Shown here: piece by piece, positions 1-12,133 of the stretch
How positions within the stretch are numbered: the stretch's first letter is position 1
Layout: every line of letters starts with the position of its first letter
Origin: Ciona savignyi
Lineage: Eukaryota; Chordata; Ascidiacea; Phlebobranchia; Cionidae
Direction of reading: 5' to 3'
Length of the DNA: 64,000 bases
Assembly (NCBI GenBank): GCA_000149265.1
Contig: CH001357.1
Coordinates: forward strand, 130,999 to 194,998
Made by a program: the position numbers and the translations under genes
The notes under the pieces: generated by a model
What the model was told of the DNA's origin: nothing
What the model saw: only the letters and a program-made list of their open reading frames with translations
The model's database searches: none

Positions 1-3
1 GCG

Positions 4-95
4 TATATTACGTTGACAATCAAACAATCGACGTGTGAATGGTTGCTTATATTACGTTAATAATGAAACAATCAACATGTGAATGGAGTTATGTA
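4..95. repeat. Two-copy tandem repeat, ~46 bp unit
   Basis: Two adjacent copies start with TATATTACGTT at about 4 and 50 and share the core ACAATC-ACRTGTGAATGG. No coding potential was seen. Confidence 0.6.
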
Positions 96-400
96 TATTT
101 GAAGATTATTAAAACGCAATTACGCCCAATTAAATGTGGGCGGTAAAGTAACGTTTCAAAATATGAATGAACGTGTGTGTTATATAGGTTGCGATTTTAA
201 GGATTTCTGTGCCACAAATTCTTTTTTTACATCAAACACATTGTAAAAAATACCTTAATGAGTGAAAAAACCTGAGTGGTATATTTTGTATGTTGCCATC
301 CCACATTTTTTACTGTTGTCAGTCAGGTATTTCATGTCATGAAAGCGTGCGTTTTACCAACCAACGAACAGATAAAGAGTTCAAACAAAGAGTTGTTAAA

Positions 401-486
401 AAACGGTTAAACGGTTAAAATTTGACGTGACGGTTAACCATAAAAACGGTTAACCGTGGTTAACCGTTAATTTTTTGCAGCCCTAA
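401..486. repeat. GGTTAACCGT-rich palindromic cluster
   Basis: Several direct and inverted copies of ACGGTTAAC occur, ending in a GCAGCCCT motif. It looks like one end of a DNA transposon or MITE, but I could not find the partner end, so the assignment is weak. Confidence 0.35.
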
Positions 487-650
487 ACTAGACACTAACC
501 ATTTAGTAAGATTATGATCTATGCACACTCTGTTTAAAATTACGAAATGAAAGTGTGGCGCACCTAGCTAACTCCATTTGAGAAACACTGATAAACATGC
601 TTTCATAAAAATGTTTTTGTTGATCGAATAAAAAATCATTTTTTCATCAG

Positions 651-3600
651 GAATTCCTTGCCTCTCTGGCTCCCCCGATGGTGGTAAACGAGGATGAAAT
701 ACGACGCTGGCACCCCCAGTTCCCAGTCGACCAGGTCCCCGATATCGATGTGGGGGATCTCCCTAAACCCCCCAATCTGGAGAAATGTAGCTCAGCCAAG
801 GATGTGTTGGATAAAGCGAAAGATCGGCTCACGAAAAAAGTGAGTAAAAGTCACTCTGTTTATCTTGATGAGGAAAACCAAGGGGGTTAACACACGGGCA
901 ATCGTCAGATCACCTCGTGCCCAACGCCGGGTTACGGGAGCTATTGCACTGTGTTGTGTATGATTTAGTTCCATTTAGTTGTTACAACCCATTAATCTGC
1001 TAGGTTCTGGAAATTGCTGTTAAAGAACATAACAGACCAGCTGACGGCTAGTTTCGAGTCTACAACCCTTTGATGTTGCCAGAATCCAATGGTGTTTTTC
1101 AATTACTGGGATTTAGTTTCCCATGATATGATGAGGTTTATCAACGCGCCCACTGTCTGGTTACCGAAGCTATTGCATTGTCTTGTGTATCAATTTTACT
1201 AGAACAGCCTGTCATGTATTTTACTTCTTAAAAATGGGGATTTATTATTAAAATCTTGTTTTTTTTCAATTATTTTTTAAAAAAGATAAAACATGAATGC
1301 TTATAGTATATACAAATGATAGAAACCTTATATTTCCCATAGAAACCTTATAATATTTCTTATATATTTATATTTCCAGGCTGTCGAAGCTTTAAAGAAA
1401 GTCGCAGCAAAATGTGCCACGCCCGATAAATCGGATAAAACCATAGAAACCAACAATAACCCATCTCCTGTTAAGAAACCAGTATCAGTGAAGGGGGTTT
1501 CCCAATCTCTACTGGCAAGAGTAAGTGGAGACAATAGTTTTTAATTTAAATTTTCCAATTTGATTTAAAAAAGAAATTGCAGGTTCTAAAATTTAAAATA
1601 TTTACGTTCGTGAATCTAACACGACTGTTCTTTTTTAACTTTTAAAACAGAAAAGAAGTTTGGTTTGATAACTCTGGGATGCGTTTATGCTTGCAGAAAC
1701 AAACTACATATACTCAGTGTATAAAATACAAATTGTGGTTAGGGACCCTGTAGCATGAATATATGGCATACGACAAGTGTTTTACAAATAGTGGTGGTTA
1801 AACACGTGGTTGACACTCTCTTTAAGTGGTTGACACTTTCTAGTTTAGTTTTGTAAATATAAAAAAAAACATAGTTAAAGCAAAGTATAATAAGCAATGG
1901 TTTTATCGTTGGTACCCATAATTTTGTTTTTACCTTACTGCTTTAGTTTTTTTATATAAACCAATAACATAAGGTGCAAACTTGTCAACCTATTTAACCT
2001 CATTTGAATTTTATACCTGTTCAAACCAATGGCAGAATGAGATATTCCATATTGTGAAATCAAATAATAAAAGATAATTTTTTTTTATTTGCTTACAATA
2101 ATTTCCATTTATTGGTAAAATGAAATGTGGTATATTATGTTTACTAAAATCTAAATTATAATTTTTTTTTATAATTTAGGAAAATTTAGTTTGAAAGTCA
2201 AACTTTGTTTAAAAAAATTGTTTAAATTGTAAATTGTTTTTCGATCAGAATTTTTGCAATTTTAAAAAATACTTAATTTAAAGTTTTTCTAAAAATGGTT
2301 GAACAAGAAAATATTCTGATTTTTAGAGATTTTTGGAAAAATTTTTTTAATAATTTTTATTTTTATCGTTGATCAGATCCGTGAAAAGGAGGCTTCATTA
2401 AGTATAACAGCAAAATATAATAAGAATTGGTTTTAAACTTTGAAATCATCCTTAAAAAAACACATTTTTGTTCAATTTGCAAAAATTATTAAACCATTAG
2501 TTTTAATGATATAAACAAAAAATCTTAGTTTAAATTTCTCCTAAAATAGAAAATGGTTAAAAACATTTTTTCCGTTTTTGGAGTTTCTTGCTAAAAAAAG
2601 TTTTTTCTCAAATATTTTGTTGATCAGATCCGTGAAAAGGAGGCTTCGTCCAAGTTGAGGAAGATGATTCGATCCGATGATGAGGAACACAGGATCGAGA
2701 AGATGAAGCATCTTCCGGATGTTGCGAGAGCTCTTCGGATGTCAGTTGATGTTGATGGGTTAACATAAAGGACTTTATCACACAGCAATCGTTCAGATCA
2801 CCTCGCGCCCACCGTCGGGTTGCCGAAGCTATTGCAGTGTGTTGTGTATGATAGACACGCTCCTACAATTTGGTAGAACCCATTAATCCACTCGGTTCAG
2901 GCAATGTCCGTTTGGTGCCTTGCCCAAGGACACAACCGACTAGCTAGCGACCAGTTTCGTTTTCGGTTGAAGGTGACATACTAACCCACCAAGCTACTTA
3001 GCCGTAGTCCAGATAATAGATATGTGCATTCAATAAGTTGGTGAGCAGTATTCACTAATTCTCCTATCATAGGATATAACTGACAAGCAGGTGGTTTCCA
3101 AACCACTACCCATAGACTGCCACTGCGTTGCTATTGTAGACATTGGTCCACTGTATCACTGTGGTTTATATCGTCAATTCGTTTCACAGGTTCTTCGTGA
3201 CGGAAAAGAAAGCTTCGTTGCCCATTGACCTTATTGCGACAAGATTAGCTAAATGCTGCCCTTCAGTGGCCACTCCTGGTACGTATATTGTTTCTATGGC
3301 TGAATGCATTTACTTACGGTTAAATCTCGTTACTGTATCATACTTAACGGTAGAACGTGTGAAGCATATACAACACACTGCAATAGCTCCGGTAACCCGA
3401 CGATGGGCACGAGGTGATCTGACGATTGCCTGTGTTAATATTCTTGGTTCCCATTCACGGGGATAAACATGAATATCCTATCCTAAAGTGCATCATCGAA
3501 GTCTCGATTGTTTGTTTTTTTACAAAATATTCATTATTACGTCACATAGCGCTCATGGACGAACACATTCGCCTTTTATCACAACATATGACGTCATGGC

Positions 3601-3719
3601 TCATTGTTACGTCACTGGGAAAGAAGGAATACGTCAGACTGGACAAGAATAAAGATATTAGTGACGTAATAAAGGAATTACAAAGAAAAACGAAGGAAAT
3701 GGAAAAGGGCGCGAAATAA
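651..3719 (+). CDS. CDT1: DNA replication licensing factor CDT1 (3' part, five exons)
   Basis: CDT1 loads the MCM2-7 helicase onto ORC/CDC6-marked origins in the nucleus and is inhibited by geminin. Exons are 651-839, 1380-1520, 2628-2740, 3190-3278 and 3550-3719; all joins keep phase and give 233 residues up to a TAA. The first exon carries the WHP-F-VD-VPDI and LP-PP--EK motifs that follow the geminin-binding region in animal CDT1. Exon 2 ends in GVSQSLLAR and exon 3 starts IREKEA, as in vertebrate CDT1 (GVSQ-LLERIR-KEA). Exons 3-5 are the C-terminal MCM-binding winged helix, ending in a VRLDK motif matching vertebrate YVKLDK. The N-terminal part (PIP degron, most of the middle domain) lies upstream of the window. 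Exon 3 uses a GTCAGT donor. SINE copies sit in introns 1, 3 and 4. The converging neighbour is DIPK1-like. Confidence 0.93.
868..1195 (-). mobile_element. SINE family A, two fragments in CDT1 intron 1
   Basis: 868-1075 carries the body and a degenerate tRNA-like head; 1139-1195 is a second short piece of the same body. Family A has a tRNA-like head with a GGTTCGAAACT B box, a conserved body (GATCTGACGATTGCCCGTGTG on its sense strand) and a tail of ATCCTATCC repeats. Confidence 0.8.
2368..2399 (+). repeat. Partial duplicate of the CDT1 exon 3 splice acceptor
   Basis: About 29 bases, including TTGATCAG and the first ~20 bases of exon 3, are repeated almost exactly at 2619-2647, where the functional exon begins. 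This upstream copy then diverges and loses the reading frame. Flanking AT-rich sequence is also similar, so it looks like an old tandem duplication of the intron-exon boundary. Confidence 0.7.
2768..3008 (-). mobile_element. SINE family A in CDT1 intron 3
   Basis: Body and head are recognisable; the tail end is degraded. Confidence 0.8.
3350..3482 (+). mobile_element. SINE family A, 3' part, in CDT1 intron 4
   Basis: Body and ATCCTATCC tail are intact. The head is missing or unrecognisable. Confidence 0.8.
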
Positions 3720-3769
3720 GAATTCAAGAATATTTTATCTTTCATTTGTTCAGTGTTGTATCGTCGTGT

Positions 3770-3775
3770 AATAAA
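3770..3775 (+). terminator. Polyadenylation signal of CDT1
   Basis: AATAAA lies about 50 bases after the CDT1 stop codon, at the usual spacing for a short 3' UTR. Confidence 0.6.
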
Positions 3776-4017
3776 TAATAAACGGTGGAAAGTATTAGTG
3801 CGTTTTGTAGGTAAAGTTTAATAAATAGCAGCGATTAGTGGGGTAGACGTGTTTGCACATGGGTGGGAATGTACTAGACTTGCACAACCAGAAATTGGAT
3901 CAGAATTAAAATAATAGAATAGAAACTTTTTGCAATTATATACCGTCATTTCTAATTAGAACTAAAATTATCTAGTTGAAGTTTGGTACTATGGGTGTTG
4001 TTGTATGGTTGTATCAT

Positions 4018-4395
4018 TACCTCGTGTCCGCAGTCGAGTCTATATTGTAAAATCCGGCCGAGACATTCTACTGTTTTGAACCCTTTAAATTGGATTGAAG
4101 AAATGTCCGCTTAGTGCTTTGCTCAAGGACCGAACCAAGTATTTATTGGGGTACACGGGATACTGCCAACCAATTTAGTATTCCGTTGAATAGCAATGTT
4201 TATGGTCATGGAGGGAGCTAGGTGGTCTAGTGTTGAATACGATCTTTTTTTGTCAAAACATATTTTGCGGGAAAAAAGACGGAAATAGAAGAAAACCAGT
4301 GCAAATATGGTGGGCGCGAGGTGATCTGACGATTGAACCCGTGTGCTAACTACCTTGGTTTTCCCATTCACGGAAATAAACATAAACATCAAAGT
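4018..4395. mobile_element. SINE family A remnants between CDT1 and DIPK1-like
   Basis: 4018-4165 is a much diverged reverse-orientation copy; 4310-4395 is a forward 3' end. They fill the convergent intergenic region. Confidence 0.55.
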
Positions 4396-4473
4396 CCTTG
4401 AGTCTTTGATTCCCTCTTTATCACGGAAATGTTGTTTTCGACGATTTTGAATTTCACTGAAGTTATTCTTTGG

Positions 4474-6959
4474 TCACCGTAATCTAGGAAAATTGCCTTT
4501 GTCGTCACAAACCCCATTATTACACGGTTGATTGGTTTTCACAAAATCACGCTTGGTTGACCAACCGGAAAGAATCGTTCGCTGAAAAATCTGTAAAATT
4601 TTGCGAGATTTAGAATTTCAGTTATAATTGTTGTAAAAATAAACCAGACTTTTGCGTTTTAATAATTCGATAAATTGTATATTTGATAATTTTTGTAAAT
4701 AAGTTGCCACTGTGTTTTGTAGTGGAAAATTGTCCCACTAAACAGCTTGGTGGGTTTTGCGTCGCCTTTAAATGGCAACGTTACAGATTCGAAACTGGTC
4801 GCTAGCTAGTCGGTTGTGTTCTTGGGCAAGACACTTTACATACATTGCCTGAACCCAGCGGTTCAATGGGTTCTACCAAATTGAAGGAACGTGTGAATCA
4901 TACACAACACACTGCAAAAGCTCCGGTAACCCGACGGTGGGCGTGAGGTGATGTTGCATCCAAACTAAAAGCAACAATAACACGAAACTCTCACATTCAA
5001 ATTGGAATGCGCGTCGTCGACTTTACAGCGTCCTGTAGTGACGTCACAAACCCCGGAACACTGCATCATTGTGCAGTCATCGTCGTTCGAACAAGATTGC
5101 GAATTCAATAAAATTTCTAGAATCTAAAAATAGAATCCAAATGTTAAGTTCGTGTATGAAAACTAATTTTTGGTGAGTTTAATTTGATATTTTTTATTCT
5201 GTTGTAACTTGTCGCCTCTAATATTATTTTATTTGCTGTTAACGCTCATCCAGGCTATCCAGCCGTTATATTTCAATCGTTTGCAAACAAGTGGCTAGCT
5301 TATCAAGGTTTTAAAGTTTTGTTATGGTAGAACTGTCGTGTGACCGAATGGTTAGCGCGGCCGATTCATATACAGGATTATATAAAAAAAAACGGTCTTG
5401 GGGACCAGGACATCATGGGATCGAAACTAAGCTCAACCAACAAACAGTCCCATGGCATTTGTGCATCGTTTGCGTCTTAGATACTTTACGGAACTAAGCA
5501 AGACATCACAATAGTAGACAATGGAAAGGTCGGGGTCACGGATAAATGCCCCACAAAGGATAGACACACCCCCTCACACATACTTGACACCGGAAAGGCG
5601 GTAATAGTGGAGGTGAGAAAAGGAAAATGCTCACTAATATTACCGAACTTTACTCTAAACGCAGCCCGTAACACTAATCTCAACCCCAGAACTAAACCTG
5701 ACTTTAAACGCAGCCCCTAATACTAGTATTAATCCTAAATCCAACCAATCCCTAACATTTACACGAACGCCATAATCTTTATTTTAGTGAGCAGTTTTCC
5801 TAGTTCCTTTCTTTTATTTTTTCCTTATTCGGTTAGCTGGTTTAGCCATCCCGTATACAAAGTTTACATTAAAACGAATTTTCGGTGCGGCCGACTAATT
5901 AACGAGGATGCCAAGTGGGGTTAACACACGGGCAATCGTCAGATCACTTCACGCCCACCGTCGGGTTACCGGAACTATTGCAGTGAGTTGTATATGATTG
6001 AGACGTTCCTTATTTTGATAAAACGCTTTATTCTGCTGAGTATATGCGATGTCCGTTAAGTTCCTTGCCCACTTACACAGCCGACTAGCTAGCGACCAAC
6101 TTCAATCCTGCAACCCTTCGGTTGAAAGGCGACGCACTAACTAATCAACCAAGCTATTTGGTGTGAGCATATTGGACATAAATATATTCAAACGTTAATT
6201 TTTGGATGATATACCCGACTGGGGTAACCGTCCGCTTAAACAACTTGTTTGTTTGCTGACTACGTCATTACACCTACGTCATATATTAATCACGTGACCA
6301 CCACTCACCTCTTTTGAAAACACTCGATTCGTCTCCAACAGAACCGCCTTTCCCGACCGGTCGATCCCGATAGTGGAGTTTATTACGTCACAAGCATACA
6401 TCGAGGATCGATCAAGTGTATTTGCGAGGGAGATCACCTTTTGGGGAATTCCCTCGACCGATATTAACTGTGAGACCGGAATCACGTGTTCCGTTACGTA
6501 GTAATCGCCGCAAGTTCCCAGTATTTTGGGGAAATACCCTACACCAAGTGATTTCGTCATTATCGTGACGTCACCGACGCTTACGTCACCTTGTGACGTC
6601 ATCAACTTTTGGAATCGATTCTGAGATAATAATCCAGTCAAAGCCAGTAGTTCCGGTCTTGAAAAGTTTGAATCGAAATTTGAAAAGAGGCCGTAACTCT
6701 TGTTCGATTTGCGTATTTGGGAATCCCCCGTTGTGAGAAGCATTGCTCGGTTGAATAGTTCTTCGTCGTTTAATTGTGACGTAATAAAATCATCGTTTTT
6801 TGAATTAAGAATAAAATATTCGTCGCTTTTCGTGTTTTTCGCGGAATACCGCCATTCTTCTTCGTCGTGACGTAGGCAATAATTAATTGTTACGTCATAA
6901 GGAGAGCACAATGGAGAACAGAAGTCGCCGATTACGTCACCGCGATTGTATGCGTCACA
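4474..6959 (-). CDS. Divergent protein kinase domain 1 (FAM69/DIPK1)-like, 5' exon(s) missing
   Basis: DIPK1/FAM69 proteins are cysteine-rich type II membrane proteins of the ER with a divergent kinase fold. Three exons, all phase 0, were traced: 6309-6959, 4995-5123 and 4474-4590 (stop). The first opens right after a CTTCTATTCCAG acceptor with the family's cysteine signature (C-x2-Y-x2-G-x-V-x-G-x2-C-x3-C). It then has a hydrophobic core with LPKILGTCGDYYV-like sequence (observed YFPKILGTCGDYYV) and a CDV motif where family members have CDVK. The second has the EILL--Q-C--DDDC---QC--VC pattern typical of the FAM69 C-terminus, and the third ends in a short Cys-containing tail. About 298 residues are visible, against ~430 for the family; the membrane-anchor exon was not found upstream. 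Standard lysine/DFG residues are not evident, so catalysis is uncertain. Confidence 0.82.
4737..4951 (+). mobile_element. SINE family A in DIPK1-like last intron
   Basis: It has a tRNA-like head with B box and most of the body. The 3' tail is truncated. Confidence 0.8.
5331..5437 (+). mobile_element. SINE family B (tRNA-Ser-like)
   Basis: Family B consists of TCGTGTGGCCGAATGGTTA (A box), GCGACCGATACATATA, then CATCATGGGTTCGAAACTTG (B box). This copy lies in a DIPK1-like intron and is mildly diverged. Confidence 0.75.
5606..5815. mobile_element. MITE family C (GGAGGGAA-type ends)
   Basis: Family C has ends resembling AACACTAAAAGGAGGGAAGG and its reverse complement, around a core of repeated CYTAACACTAATCTCAA-like words. 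This copy lies in a DIPK1-like intron. Confidence 0.6.
5916..6163 (-). mobile_element. SINE family A in DIPK1-like intron
   Basis: Body plus tRNA-like head; the tail is missing. Confidence 0.8.
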
Positions 6960-7361
6960 CTGGAATAGAAGGTTTGTTACGTTACGTAGTTGAAACGTCA
7001 CAATTGCAACGTATACAACAATTACATGGCAACCAGCACGGTATTTCCGCGCAATTTACAGCAGGGCTTTCCAAACTGGGGGTGGTGTAGTAAAATTTAA
7101 GTGGTCTTAAAGAGTTCACCAATTTCACACAAATTACAATATACATGGTTTATTTTGATCTGTTTGGGATTTTTAACCTGAAGAATAATCCCAGAAAATT
7201 TTGATAAATTGAAAGGGAAGTTTGCGTTCTGTGAGTTCGGTTATAACAACGTTGGCCGAACTGGAAACTAAATGTTTTGGAAGATTCAGTGGTGCGGTTA
7301 GGTTGTCATTATAACGCGACAACTCCAATATTGAAGATCTTACCAGAACCAAATTTTCTGT

Positions 7362-7618
7362 ACGGTCGTGTGGCCGAATGGTTAACGCTACCGTTACATA
7401 TAACGACTTATATAATGTAAAATCGTCTTAAGTGACGTACCTATCTTGGGTTCGAAACTTGTATCAGTATAAAAAAAACACACCAGATTTTCTTATTTTT
7501 ATCGTGCTCAGTCCTAAACCAATAAATAGTTAGTCCATAAGAGCGTTTTTTGTATAGAATTTGCATAAAATTTGTATATGAATCGGTCGCGTTAACCAAT
7601 TGGACGCACGACCGACCA
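7362..7618. mobile_element. Inverted pair of SINE family B copies
   Basis: 7362-7470 is a forward copy with A and B boxes. 7576-7618 is the head of a second copy in reverse, so the two heads can pair across ~210 bases. Confidence 0.7.
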
Positions 7619-8321
7619 GACACATGATTTGCTAAGAGAGCTATATATGAATTTAGACAGGTTTGTCTACACAGACAATTCTAAAGCCGTATATGGTGAG
7701 ACGTGATATCCTGGTGGAATCAAATAAACAAATATTTAATCGCAAGCCTAGCCTTAGCCTCATTGTATACATGTTGTATATAGCTTAACTGTCAGATAAA
7801 TGTGTCTACTTAAAGCATTAAAACATAACTTGTTTTTTTTATATCTATTGCCAGTTTTTTACTACTAGACTGTGGTTTGCAATCAAAACTTTTTCCAACT
7901 TTCATAAATGCAGTAGCAAATAATATACCCTACCAAGTGAATAAACTTCCATTACAACAATTATCAATGGAGACAAAACTGCGGCAGTTAATATACTGCG
8001 TTAATCTAATTATTTAACGTGTTTCACATAATCTGAACACATTTCAATTTCAATGTGTTTCTGACGAGAAACGATACGTCACAACTCAATTAGAAAAAGG
8101 CTGATCATATTATCATATTAGTCGAGTTTATACGAAGAAATTTAGAAACAAAACAATTACGGATTCGTAGAAATTAAGTTTGAAACCGTCCGATTGTACA
8201 GTAAAACAGTTCAAAGTAGTTTAAACCTGATAGTAAATTTGAACCAAGTTTCTTTATGCTCAATACTGAACAAAATTGGGTGGGATACTAGTGTTTAATC
8301 GCATGGCTGGGGCAGTATCGG

Positions 8322-8608
8322 GGTTACCACACGGGCAATCTTTAAATTATCTCGGGAAATACAAGGGGCGGTATCATAGGGACAATTTATCAGAGTACCC
8401 TATGCCCATCGTCGGGTTACTAAATACGCTTTTAAGTGAACATCCTGAAAATGACACTTAGCGTGCGTTTGTTAAAAATTAAAAAACGCCTCAATCATAC
8501 ACAACATACTGCAAGGGCTTCGGTAACCCGACGTTATTCTTATGAATAGCTCCTGTGATAACGCCCCTTATTTTTCAAGGTAATTTAAATATTGCCCGTG
8601 TGGTAACC
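8322..8608. repeat. Foldback element built from SINE family A sequence
   Basis: GGTTACCACACGGGCAAT near the left end pairs with ATTGCCCGTGTGGTAACC at the right end. Inner segments (AAGGGGCGGTATCATAGG with CCTGTGATAACGCCCCTT; GTCGGGTTAC with GTAACCCGAC) pair as well. The whole can form a long imperfect hairpin. Confidence 0.75.
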
Positions 8609-9049
8609 TGGTCTATTGTACTTGTCGGAAATAAACATCATATTCTATATACATATCTACTTACCAGTATTTTGATATCATTTCTCGCTACTTCGACATT
8701 ACATCTTATATGCACCTTATACACCCTATACACCATGTAGTTTGTATAAACAAACGCTACACAAACCAGCACACAACACACAAATGAATTGAAAGAATAA
8801 TCTGCCATATCTACATCTGGAGTAGAAATAGAAATTTATAGTTTAGTACAAAAATGCTGAACTTTATCGCCAGGAAACCGCTTTTGTTTAAATTTCCTTC
8901 CTTACTGACAATCAGCAGGCGGTTTATTATATACACTAATTCTGCTTGGCTTATTTTGATATCATTTCCTTATTAACTGGACTTTAATCCCAAATTTTAA
9001 CTGCTTGATTATAAAGCTACAACTTATAAACATAATTTTGCGTGTGCGC

Positions 9050-9560
9050 TTCTCGTCGTTATACTTATTTGCTGCAGGCGACGCATGGTCACGTGGTGCG
9101 TCACACCTGAATGATCGCAGGTGTCACGGAAAATTCAACATTTTTAAAATTCCAGTCAAAAGCGCTGTATGTCGCACTAAAACACCAATTGCTCCTTATT
9201 TACTTGCTTTTAAAGGTGTCTTGCTTACCAACAACATACTATACACTAAACATATAAATAATTAAATTCAATTTTAACTAATATTTTGGTAAGGACATAT
9301 AATGTAAAATTCCTGTCAAAATGTTATGTGTTGCAATAAAATACTCTTAATTTACTTGATTTTAACGATTTCCTTGCTTACCACTACTAGTAAGACGCCA
9401 TCGACCTAATCTATATATCAATTGCAATTTTAACTGGTCTTCTGGTAAGGCGCTATCTGTCACTTTATTATACCATTCACTTCTAATTTACTTGCTTACC
9501 ACCAATGCACCTTACACCAAATCTATATTTTAAATGCAACTATACCTCCTGCTTTGTCGC
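9050..9560. repeat. Degenerate tandem repeat, ~135-150 bp period
   Basis: Three successive blocks start with TTTACTTG (about 9200, 9351, 9487) and share CTTGCTTACCA, a CAATTTTAACT word and GGTAAGG. Copies are strongly diverged. Confidence 0.5.
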
Positions 9561-11002
9561 AAATACTTGATATAATATCTTTGTTGTTTAATACCAGGGC
9601 AAAAAAATAAACTAAAACTAGTTCGTTATAATATTAACTAGTAATTTTAAAAAGTAAACTTGTTCATTGTACGTGACAATCAACTTGAATAATTCAATAC
9701 CATTTGTGACTATAAATACAACATATAGCCTTTTGTGATGCCATAATTAGCACCTAACCAGACTACACATGCTATACTAAGCGTTAATTACACCCTACTG
9801 GTAGGTTTTGTGGGCTTCCTTTTATAAAGCTGGCGAACAGACGTGTTTAACTGTTTAGGGAGTCTTATTACAGTTGATTGCTACATCATATTAAACCGTT
9901 TTAAGCTAGACTATAAACACTATTGTGTGGTGTTCTATATATATAATACGTTTTAGAGCTACTGTCTGTTGAGTACTAACTAACTTATTTACAAGTAATG
10001 CGAACTAAACACCTATTCTACATATCACATAGGCACATATGATGTCACTGACCTAAATTCCAACGCTGTATAAGTACAGTCACTAGTATAATACAGTAAC
10101 ATACTTTTACACCTTTCGGGAAAATCCAAACCGTCGGTTTTACTACCATGACCTGATCTAGACTAGAGATTTTACGCGACGGAAACTCCAACATTTTGTT
10201 TCGGTTATACTGACTTTAGATCGCTAAATTAGCTAGGTACGAAACTAATATATGGACCTAATATAGATTTTCAGACAACTTTATTAACTGCTGCAGTCTG
10301 TAGTGTGATTATTATACACAAATGCGTTCTTAATACTTTCTGCACGTTAGTTTGTTGTTCTTATTTGTTAACATCAGCACAATAAAACACAGAATAACAT
10401 AGCTCAGCGGAATTATTGATTATATGACGAAGTATGGGCACTTGAATACAGTCCTCTACTACTAATAACAAATGGGCTTTATATGACTAATATATTCCGC
10501 TTGTCACTACTGCCGGCGTAACAATAGCATCGAATTTACCTTTAAGAGTTCCTCGTAATTAGCTAGTTAGCCAATGAATCATTTAAGTTCATGAAAATTG
10601 CATGTTCTTTCAGACTAACTGATTCTAGAGTTAACATGGCGAAAACTAACCGGTCGCGAAGGCTAGTCAATAAAAGTTATTACAATTGGAACGTGCAAAT
10701 AACATCTAATTTGCATGCTACCTACCGATTTATGCAAACTGTCTATAATAATAACGATCGTCTGGCTATTCGTGCGAATACGGAATTCGTACACGGAATT
10801 TAAACACGGCTTAATTTGTACGTGATTCTAAAACACCTTATTTTTAATTTTCGTTGCACTATTGAAGATAAAAATCAATCACCAAAAACAAAAACGGTAA
10901 ATGTACAGCATTTAAAACATGTAAATAAAACCATACTACACAGCATAGGTTAAACTAAGACGATGCCACAAAACTATCTAGGATATTCGTGTTTTATTGC
11001 AG

Positions 11003-11082
11003 GGGGTTAACACACGGGTGGTCGTCAGAATACTTCGCGCCCACCGTCGGGTTACCGGAGCTATTGCAGTGTGTTGTGTATG
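11003..11082 (-). mobile_element. SINE family A fragment
   Basis: Body fragment only, cut off next to a perfect hairpin. Confidence 0.75.
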
Positions 11083-11084
11083 CT

Positions 11085-11125
11085 CATAGTATACTAAACA
11101 TACTAAAATTGTTTAGTATACTATG
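11085..11125. repeat. Perfect 15-bp inverted repeat (hairpin)
   Basis: CATAGTATACTAAAC and GTTTAGTATACTATG flank an 11-base loop, immediately after the SINE fragment. Confidence 0.85.
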
Positions 11126-12133
11126 GTTTGATTTAGACATATCGTATGATAATTGTTCGAAATGTACTTTAACCCTAATCGTTAAGGAAAGGTTTGAAAT
11201 ATAAAGACATTCTTCCGCGATGGTTACAATTTTCACGAATTTCACCAATAAAACTATAAAAACATTAATAAAACAGCGTTAAAGATAAAATAATGAACTA
11301 ATAAAAAATAATTTTAAAACACTTCGGGTTAAAGTTGATACTCGTAAAACCACACAAAAACCTTTCTTGTAAAAGCAAATAATTTTATACATAAAAAAGG
11401 CATATTTACAATCTATACAACAGCTCCTACAAAAAACAACACAGCAACTCTAAACTATATGCATAAACAAAAAGTAGTAAATTAAATTATGAATTGAATC
11501 GATATTGAAATAAAGAGGGGTGAAACATTTTAAATAATTGTGTGGTCAAATGTTTACCACGATATAAACACCGATTTCTATATAAAAAAAGCATTCTTAG
11601 TGACAAAGTCCATTATGTTTAATGAACATATACCGATTTCTATGTAAAAGTGACTTGCCTATCTTGAATTTAAGCTACCCCGTATAAAAGAAAAAACAAC
11701 AATATATCATTAAGGCAGTAAAACAAATAATTTAGTCAATGTTGCTTATTAAATTTTAAATGAACGTAAATTTAATTTAAAACGAGTAAGTTTGAACAAA
11801 CGACATGTACTTATTACACAGTAGTAATACATGAACTAGACAACTAAACACACAGTAGTGTATATATATATATGTATACAACATGTGTAAATAACGCAAC
11901 AGTGGTTATACAAATTTAAAAAAAGGTGATGAAGAGCTCATCATGGGTTTGAAACTTATCCCGGTAAATTAATCTTTTTTGTTGGGTTAAATCGTTAGCA
12001 GGGCCGATACAGTTACCGAATCTTAACTAAGGGATATCCGTAACGACCCAATCATATTTAACAACTTGAATTGCTCGTTTGCAACTATTCTAATAAGTCT
12101 ATCATCGGTTCGAAACAACCGGTTAAAAATTCG

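Larger units (their letters stand above)
7002..12133. other. Gene-poor interval upstream of DIPK1-like
   Basis: No convincing exon was found. Short open frames here are AT-rich and lack splice context. The interval holds the family B pair, the foldback, a degenerate tandem repeat, a SINE fragment and a perfect hairpin. The missing 5' exon(s) of the DIPK1-like gene should lie here or further right. Confidence 0.5.

Noticed and set aside
3290..3480. Protein-coding frames over SINE bodies (also at 21634-21864, 41460-41771, 62632-62853, 63531-63758)
   Set aside because: They repeat the same translated SINE sequence at many loci and are not genes.
6960..7001. Extension of the DIPK1-like coding region to 7001
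   Set aside because: The extra codons are the polypyrimidine tract and acceptor of the exon; there is no ATG, and homology begins exactly at 6959.
10591..10803. 70-residue open frame
   Set aside because: It is isolated, AT-rich, without similarity or splice signals, and expected by chance.
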